Shown: positions 28,278 to 35,600 of the stretch, in pieces
How the letters are laid out: the number at the start of each line of letters is the position of its first letter
Position numbering within the stretch: position 1 is the stretch's first letter
Origin: Sphingobacteriales bacterium TSM_CSS
GTDB taxonomy: Bacteria > Bacteroidota > Bacteroidia > Chitinophagales > UBA2359
Direction: 5' to 3'
NCBI GenBank assembly: GCA_002212985.1
Contig: NBMY01000047.1
Span: 1-37,498 of the forward strand
DNA length: 37,498 nt
Position numbers and translations under genes: made by a program
The notes under the pieces: model-generated
Told to the model about the DNA's origin: nothing
What the model saw: the letters and a program-made list of their open reading frames with translations, nothing else
The model's database searches: none

Positions 28278-28487
28278 ATGAACCGCATCGACAGCTTCCT
28301 TCAGTTCTCCTTATCCCAGCAACAACAAAACAACATTACCGGTGGCAACAACAGAGTGCCCCAAACCGAGGCGGCTACCCTGCAGGTTATACCGCAAATT
28401 ATTCCGCAACTTACCTCTTCGGTAAATACCTGGTCAAACGAGGCAGCCTTCATCACCGGCAATACCACCACAAGAGGCAGAGGATAA
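28278..28487 (+). CDS. Short peptide with double-glycine leader, SSVNTW family, copy 1
   Basis: This encodes 69 residues. The leader MNRIDSFLQFSLSQQQQNNI-TGG has the exact double-glycine spacing LSxxxxxxIxGG, with GG at 22-23. The predicted 46-residue core starts NNRVPQTEAATLQV, contains the SSVNTW motif at 47-52, is rich in Asn, Thr, Ser and Gln, has no cysteine and ends TTTRGRG. A full-consensus promoter lies at 28170-28200. The stop TAA (28485-28487) is followed in the same frame, without further stops, by a second SSVNTW module (28530-28625) before a strong terminator. The partner copy at 29080 has the same core except A57T. It resembles bacteriocin/RiPP precursors in leader only; the core matches no class I know. 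No processing enzyme is adjacent. Confidence 0.82.
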   Translation: MNRIDSFLQFSLSQQQQNNITGGNNRVPQTEAATLQVIPQIIPQLTSSVNTWSNEAAFITGNTTTRGRG

Positions 28488-28529
28488 CCTTTAACTCCAA
28501 ACAGGTTAACGGCTCTGATAACCCAAAAC

Positions 28530-28625
28530 ATGCCCGCAGTGCTTATGTCTTCGGTTAATACCTGGTCTTCCGAAACCAATACTGCCGTTAGCAACACAAC
28601 TTCTGAAAATACCGTTTCAAGATAG
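28530..28625 (+). CDS. Leaderless second SSVNTW module, 31 codons
   Basis: ATG 28530 opens MPAVLMSSVNTWSSETNTAV... ending ENTVSR-stop. It is in the same frame as the peptide gene ending at 28487; the 42 nt between are free of stops, so the only break is the single TAA. The module aligns with the core of that peptide (IIPQLTSSVNTWSNE against NMPAVLMSSVNTWSSE), so it is an internal duplication. It has no GG leader. It could be a separate tiny peptide, a readthrough extension, or a decayed repeat. Translation is unproven. Confidence 0.4.
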   Translation: MPAVLMSSVNTWSSETNTAVSNTTSENTVSR

Positions 28626-28654
28626 TTCCTCTTATACCCCCTTTCTCTAAAGCC

Positions 28655-28690
28655 AAAAGCGGCATCTGTAACAACAGGTGCCGCTTTTTC
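28655..28690 (+). terminator. Strong intrinsic terminator of peptide locus copy 1
   Basis: AAAAGCGGCA (28655-28664) plus CTGT pairs with ACAG plus TGCCGCTTTT (to 28688) around an AACA loop, and the T-run continues to 28689. It is repeated identically at 29457-29492. Confidence 0.88.
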
Positions 28691-29079
28691 TTTGCCCTCC
28701 GAATACACGGTTTTACAAGCAATTTATACCCAAAACGCCTCACTACCACCAATACTGAAGGGTAAAAGCGGCAAGCTTTAAACAAAAGTGTATCTTTTCC
28801 GTACCGGCTCCGCCAAATTGCAAACAACATATTAGCAAATATCAACTTAACCAAAATGCTGATAACCTTGCATATACAAACCACAAAACACATCATCTGT
28901 ATGTTCCAAAAGTCAGGAATACCAAGAAAAACATTTCTTGAACAAATTTTCCCATCCCAATGACCTTCTTTTTTCACAACCCCTAAAATTCCGGTAACCA
29001 ACTTTTATTTCCTTCGTCTAAAAAACAAATCAACAAAAACAATTCAATTTTAACTTTTACCGCTCTAAATAACCACACC
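28691..29079. other. Intergenic region between the tandem peptide cassettes
   Basis: About 390 bp without a supported gene. Imperfect -7 elements occur (TATCTTTT 28791-28798, TAACCTTG 28863-28870, TAACTTTT 29051-29058), but none is paired with a -33 TTTG, so how copy 2 is transcribed is unclear. Confidence 0.45.
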
Positions 29080-29289
29080 ATGAACAGCTTTAATACCTTT
29101 CAGCAATTCGCCTTAACCCAGCAACAACAAACCAACATTACCGGCGGAAACAACAGAGTGCCCCAAACCGAGGCGGCTACCCTGCAGGTTATACCGCAAA
29201 TTATTCCGCAGCTTACTTCTTCGGTAAATACCTGGTCAAACGAGGCAACTTTCATTACCGGCAATACCACCACAAGAGGCAGAGGATAA
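29080..29289 (+). CDS. Short peptide with double-glycine leader, SSVNTW family, copy 2
   Basis: This encodes 69 residues; the leader is MNSFNTFQQFALTQQQQTNI-TGG, with GG at 22-23 as in the other two family members. The core is identical to copy 1 (28278) except Thr for Ala at residue 57. From the GG onward the two genes differ at five synonymous codons and one amino-acid codon, while the leaders differ more, mostly in residues 3-13. The same TAA and in-frame downstream module follow, and then the same terminator. No clear promoter lies directly upstream, so expression may depend on a weak element or on readthrough of the terminator at 28655. The function is unknown; it is probably exported after cleavage at GG. 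Confidence 0.82.
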   Translation: MNSFNTFQQFALTQQQQTNITGGNNRVPQTEAATLQVIPQIIPQLTSSVNTWSNEATFITGNTTTRGRG

Positions 29290-29331
29290 CCTTTAACTCC
29301 AAACAGGTTAACGGCTCTGATAACCCAAAAC

Positions 29332-29427
29332 ATGCCCGCAGTGCTTATGTCTTCGGTTAATACATGGTCTTCCCAAACCAATACTGCCGTTAGCAACACA
29401 ACTTCTGCAAATACCGTTTCAAGATAA
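29332..29427 (+). CDS. Leaderless second SSVNTW module, copy 2
   Basis: This encodes 31 residues, MPAVLMSSVNTWSSQTNTAV... ending ANTVSR-stop, in the same frame as the peptide ending at 29289 and separated from it by one TAA and 42 stop-free nt. Compared with 28530-28625 it has two amino-acid changes (E to Q, E to A), one silent change, and TAA in place of TAG, so the stop is kept. It has the same three interpretations as copy 1. Confidence 0.4.
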   Translation: MPAVLMSSVNTWSSQTNTAVSNTTSANTVSR

Positions 29428-29456
29428 TTCCTTTTATACTCTCTCATCCCAAAGCC

Positions 29457-29492
29457 AAAAGCGGCATCTGTAACAACAGGTGCCGCTTTTTC
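29457..29492 (+). terminator. Strong intrinsic terminator of peptide locus copy 2
   Basis: Same hairpin as at 28655-28690 (AAAAGCGGCA...TGCCGCTTTTT), 802 bp downstream, followed by a T-rich run. Confidence 0.88.
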
Positions 29493-29578
29493 TTTTTGGC
29501 CGGCTTATCCATTAGTTCCAAAAAGGATAAAACCGTGTAAATAGATTACTCCTATAGGTTTCTTCCTATTAGAATAAG

Positions 29579-29615
29579 AAAAGGGCAACCCGGTTGTTAC
29601 CCGGGCTGCCCTTTT
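29579..29615 (-). terminator. Terminator of the right-hand giant surface protein gene
   Basis: AAAAGGGCA(A)CCCGG pairs with CCGGG(C)TGCCCTTTT with one mismatch and a short loop. A and T runs on both sides make it usable in both directions. It lies 28 bp beyond the stop of the minus-strand gene at 29643 and also backs up the plus-strand peptide transcripts. Confidence 0.85.
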
Positions 29616-29642
29616 ACTTATACGCAGTGTTAAGCTGCGAGC

Positions 29643-32600
29643 TTATTTACCGTTAAGCAGTAATTTGTAACGTACTTTACTACCGTCGGCAGATGTAAGT
29701 TCTGCAATATACATACCTGCGGGTAAATGCTTGGCATTAAACTCAACACTATACACTTCATCAGCTTCAACCTGACCTTTGAAGAGCGAGCCTACTTCCT
29801 TACCATCTAATGAGTACACTATCAGTGATGCATTGCCAGATACGGCAGATGCAAATTCAATGGTAGTTTGGTTATCAAACGGGTTGGGGTAGGCAATCAA
29901 AGATTCGCCATCGGCAAGTTTACCACGCCCACGGATTTGTTTGGGCACCCAATACCAGCCTACGGTTTCCTGTCCGCTGCAATCTGTTACCACTACAGTG
30001 TACCAACCCGAAGGCAAGTTAGTAAGGGTATAAGATGCACCGCCGGTTACAGGGCCGGGTAATGCGCTCGTCCAGTTAGACGGGCCAGACCATTCGTAGG
30101 TGTATTGGTTATTACCTGTTCCGCAAGGAGTGCCACCTTCTACGTAAATAGTTACTGAACCGTTTGCAGCGTTGCTTGCGCTTGATGCAATGGTGTAATC
30201 ATAAATGTCAACCAAGGCAGAAGGATCTACATCAGGTACGTTATCAAACTCAAGCGCCTCATCGGTACAACCGTTTGCATCGGTAACTACTAAGTTCCAG
30301 GTAGCGTTATCGGCATAGACAACAGTAATAATTACGCCGGTGTTAGTCGGGTTTTCATTTACTGCATATTGTACATAGCCGCTTAAACCAGTCCATTGAT
30401 ATCCGTAAGGCTGCGTACCACCGGTTACCTCAAGTTGAACCACATTATAGAAGGTAGGTACAACGCCATCTCCCTGATACAAACTGCTTACCAGCGGGTT
30501 TTCGGGGAATGCGTCTGGTACTGTAAATCCAATGCCGCCCGATACATCGTAACAACCTGCGCTGGTGCTGCCAATAGCTGCAATGGTTCCGCCAATAGCT
30601 GGTGCAGGCACGGGCGGGTTGGCAGTTCTTGCACTGTAGCTGTACACGGTGTAGTTGCCCGCCGGCAAACCGCTGCCCAAAGTAGTAAAGTTACCCGAGG
30701 TGCTGATGGCAACAATTAAGCCGGTAGCATTATCTACAACAACATAAGCATGGCTGTAAGTATCGGGCGTGGCAGAACATACTGTTGACGAAGTGGCGAA
30801 ACCGGTAGCAGATGCGATAACCGGATCGAACGGACACAAACCACCCGATACCGTAAGCGTACCTGCATTGGCCTGACAGCAAGCATTCACCACAACAGGT
30901 ATGGTGCAACTTGCCGGATTGCCGCTTGCATCAACAATGGTCCAAACTACAAAGGTAGTACCAATGGGGTAAACGCCCGAAGCATCGGCTGTTCCATTGA
31001 AGCTGTTGGTTATGGATACAATCTGGCAGTTGTCAATGTAGGTGGGCACCGGAACGGTAACAAACTGGCCGGTTGCGTTAATGGTGCAATCGGCAGTACA
31101 TACCGGTGCTGGAGCCTGACAATTGATGGTGGGGCTTTGATTATCAACAACTACCACAATGGTTTGGCAGGTTGAAGTGTTTCCGTTAATATCGGTAACA
31201 GTCCATACTACCACAGTTGTACCTACCGGGTAGATACCCGTTGCGTTTGAAGTATTGTTAAAGCTGTTGGTAATACTTTGTACGCCACAGTTGTCGGAAG
31301 CAATAAGCGGTGCAATGGTTACCGGAGCGCTACACAAGCCGGGCGATGCCGGTACAAAGTAGTCATAGTCATCGGTTTCTTCCGCCACGGCCGGGTCTTC
31401 GGGACAGATAATTGTCGGCGCTTGGGTATCATTAATGGTAACAGTCATGCTGCACGTACCGGTATTGCCATTAATATCTACCACAGACCAAACAACAGTA
31501 GTAACACCTACGGGGTAAATATCGCTGGCGTTATGACCCCAGTTATAACTGTTCATCGGATCCTGCGTAATACCACAGTTATCAGACAAGTTGGTGGGCA
31601 AGCCGACTACTGCATAACCAAAACACTGACCAAAAATGCTGCCGGCAGTTACGTTGGGCGGACAAGTGAGCGTGGGTGCCTGGTTATCTACTACTGTTAC
31701 GGTAAAGCTGCAGGTAGCAGTATTTCCTGCGGCATCGGTAACGGTATAAACAACGGTGGTGGTACCTTCGGGGAACTCATCGCCCGGCTGGTAATTGCTG
31801 GTAAGCACAAGGTCTGCCGCATTTTGTGCGCTGTTCAGGGCTGCCTGAGCTGCCAGGAAGTTGTTGAGCGCCGTAGTATAAGATGCAAATACCAGGTTAA
31901 ATGCTGCCTGTGCCGCATTTACGTTAGTCTGTGCGGTAAGTACTGCTGCGGCAAGTATGGGGTTGGTCGGGTTTGCTGCCAAGTTGGTTTGCGCAGCAGT
32001 AAGCACGTTAATAGCTGCCTGCAGGTTATTTGAAGCAGTTAGTAAGGCTGCCTGAGCTGCTGTAAGCGTAGTTTGTGCCTGCTGATAAGCATTAATTACA
32101 GATTGGCTTACACTGGCGCTACAATTATCGCTCACAAGTGGAAGATCCCATGTTACAATGGCAGAGCAGAACAACTGACCCGGAGGACCTACGGCCGTGT
32201 TTACCGTTATGTTTTGCGGGCAAACCACAAACTGTGGCGCCTGATTATCGTTAACGGTAACCGTATAGCTGCAGGTTGCTGTATTACCACTGGCATCGGT
32301 AACCGTCCAGGTAACTACCGATACGCCACCCGGATACGTACCGTTAGCGCTTACAGTACCGGGTGCTCCGCTGTTTGGCGCTGCGCCGTTGGGGTCAAAG
32401 GCAACCGGCGGAGATACGGGATCGCCTCCGGTATCGGTAGTGTTTACTGCAGTAAAGCTAACCGAGTAAACGCCGCAGTTATCGGAAGTAAATGGTGCCT
32501 GCGCTGTTACAGTAGCAGAACATTGACCGGGAGCTGCATTTACCGTTACATTTGCCGGACAGAAAATACCCGGCGCCTGGTTATCGGTTACAATAATATT

Positions 32601-35600
32601 GGTGCTGCAGGTTGCTGAGTTGCCGGCAAGGTCAACAACTGTCCAGGTAATGGTAGTCGTACCAACCGGATAAACACCGCTTGCTGCACTGCTGGGGAAC
32701 AATAACAACGGGTTGGGTCCAAATCCGATGGGGAACATAACTCCGGCATTAATAGAGGTACCTACTCCGGGCGGTACGCCACCGGGGAACACGCCTGCTG
32801 TATGTATTGCTACAAAATCAACATGGTCAATACCGTTGCAATTGTCAGCAACTACGGGGTTAGGAACGCCTACAAATCCCGAACAAGATGTTGTGTTTAC
32901 ATTTACGTTTGCAGGGCATACGGTAAAGGTAGGCGCTACAACATCGCCCACAATAATGGTTTCAGTAGCCTGAGCCGGGCAGCCGTTGTTGTTTACAACA
33001 TAGGTTATAGTATGTGTACCTAAGCCGGCAATAGACGGGTTAAAGAGACCCTGAATGGCATCGGTTATACCTACGCCATACCAGTAACCGGTTGCCGATG
33101 AGTTAACCACCGTTACACCGGTATAGGTAATGCTTGAGCCGTTAACCAACGTTACCATGGTAGCGCTGGGATAGGTTACCGGCGTGCCCGGGCCGTGGCT
33201 TCTTACCGTTCCGGCAGGTACACTTTGTGAAACACCTTCAATGAATGTGCTGGCATTTACATAGCGTACTTGTGAACCCACACTATACAATACCGTAGTT
33301 CCGGCTGGAATGGTAATAGTAGTGTTGGGTATATAAGTAACTACCGTTCCTTGCGGGTACGGTATAGATACCGTTGTAGAAACATTCAGATCTACCACTG
33401 CACCATTGAGACAGAACGGATCGCCGGGTTCAAGAATATCAACGTTCAATTGGTCAATAATCTGGATGAACTCGGTTTTGGGTGTACCGCAGCCGTTAGG
33501 TGCGGGCGTGTAGGTAATACCTACCAAGCCTTGTCCGTTTTGCGGGATAAACAGGTTGCCTGCAAGCGGTATTTCGGGGCTGGTAACCAAAGAGTAGGCA
33601 CCGCCGCCAATGGTAGTGTAGTTAGCCAAGTTAATGGGTCCGCTGCTTACACACCAGGTATCGGGCAGGTCAAAGCCGGTTTCGGTGGTATTGGTAATGG
33701 TTATGACCGCAGTACTTGGCAGCGGGTTACATGGTCCGGGGTCAAATACACCACCAATAGGAGCAATATCATACTGAATGGTAATTTGATATGGCGGCAC
33801 ATCGGCAAACGAAATCTGGTAGTTCAGCACGTCGTTGGTAATAGTGGGCGTAATGGCGAGGTTATCGCTTACTACAGCCCATGTTCCGCCGGCGGTGGTA
33901 ATAGGCGTAAGCATTGCGCTAAGGTTAACCGTACCCGATGGTGACTGACAAACCGTAATGGGGTTGATGTCGGTGTAGCGAATGGGTACTACCTCAATGA
34001 TATGGGTTACCTCTTCTGCGCAAGGTGCGCTGCCAAGCGTATAAGTAATCTGGTAGTTGCCGGGCGGTACGGGAGCACTGTTGTCGAGGAAGGTAAATTC
34101 TTCAATTCGGGTGCGCGGGTCGCCGCCTTGCAAACGCCATACTACACGGGTAATGTCCTGGAAGGTGGGCGGGAAGGTTACCAATATAGCTCCGCTATTG
34201 GGTACGGTTAGCGTACCAACCAGCGTTGCGCCGTTATATGCTTCAAAGATAGAGCCGCCGTTTGTGCCGTTGGTGCCTGCCGTTCCGGCAGTCATAACCA
34301 CACTCACCAGGTCAAACGGAGCGCCGCCGTTGTAAATAAACTGCGTACCCAAAGTGCCGATGGTATTTCCGCCGTTGGTAGAGAGTTCCACATCGGTTTG
34401 CATACCGTTGGGTATGAACTGGAAGAAGTTGGTTGGCGACGGAGCCGCTACTGTACTCACTACCATGCCATCTTCGGTATAGCTGTAAACCTGGTTGGGG
34501 TTACCCGGAGCACTTGCTGTTACCGCACCGCTTGAGAAGTCAACCACATAATACTGCGGATCTTCACCAAACAAGCCCGAAGGTGTTACGCCGGGGCCGC
34601 TCCAAACGCCGCCCGGGGTCAATCCTTCTAATTGGTATGGCAATTGATCCTGACACAATACAATCGGGTTATCCCATGATGCATCTACATCGGGCATTAT
34701 TTCTACAAACTCGGTCATGGGTTGGCCGCAGCCTCCGGGTACCGGTGTATAGGTAATACCCACAGTATAACTGGTAGCAGATACAATGGGTGTGTAAACT
34801 GTACCGATGGATACTTCGGGAGCGGTGGTTAAGGCATACCACCCACCACCAACGGCAGTGTAATTGGTAAGGTTAATGGGGCCATCAGCTGCACACCATA
34901 CATCGGGCAAGTCAAAACCGGTTTCGGTAGTGCCATCAATGGTAATGGTTGCCTGTGCAGGTGCCGGATTACACGGAGTTCCCAATGGGAATACTTCAAC
35001 ATCGGGCAGTGTATATTCTACCACTATCTGGTAGGGCGATACATCGCCAAATACTATGTAATAACTTAGCACATCATTGTTAATGATAGGCGTGATGGTA
35101 AGGTTGTCGCTAACCACTGTCCACGTACCGTTATCGGGCGTATCGGGTCCAAGCATAGCACTCAGGTTAATAGTGCCCGATGGCGATTCGCATACGGTAA
35201 TCGGGTTAATTTCATTCACCAATTCAGGATATACCGTAATGTCATGCGATTCTGATTCTTCACAAGGTTCATAGCCTACCGTATAGGTAATGGTATATAA
35301 ACCCGGTTGTGTGGGGTTAAAGATGCCGCCTGCCGTTACGCCTGTGCCACTCCATGTACCACCCGGTGTACCGGTAACCCAATCGTTCAGGTTAATGGGT
35401 AAATCAGCTTCGCAGACAGGTTCAGGTGTCCAACTCGGGTCAACATCTTCGTAGAACGTAATGATTTCGGTAATCGGAATGCCACAACCGCCTGCAGCGG
35501 GTTGGTAATGAATAGCTACGGTTGCAAAATTGGCCAGCGGGTCTAAGCCCCAACCGGCAATAGCGCCGATGATGGCATTATCTACCGTAGCACCCGGACC

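Larger units (their letters stand above)
28278..28690 (+). repeat. Duplicated peptide cassette, unit 1
   Basis: The segment from the peptide ATG to the terminator recurs 802 bp downstream (29080-29492) with no net length change and few substitutions from about 28310 on. The 5' flanks of the two copies are unrelated, so the promoter was not duplicated with the cassette or has since been replaced. Confidence 0.88.
29080..29492 (+). repeat. Duplicated peptide cassette, unit 2
   Basis: Second copy of the 413-bp cassette of 28278-28690, at a constant offset of 802 bp from peptide start through terminator. Confidence 0.88.

Noticed and set aside
28588..29001. A 137-codon minus-strand frame between the peptide cassettes
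   Set aside because: It runs through the terminator and the antisense of the peptide module and has no recognisable features.
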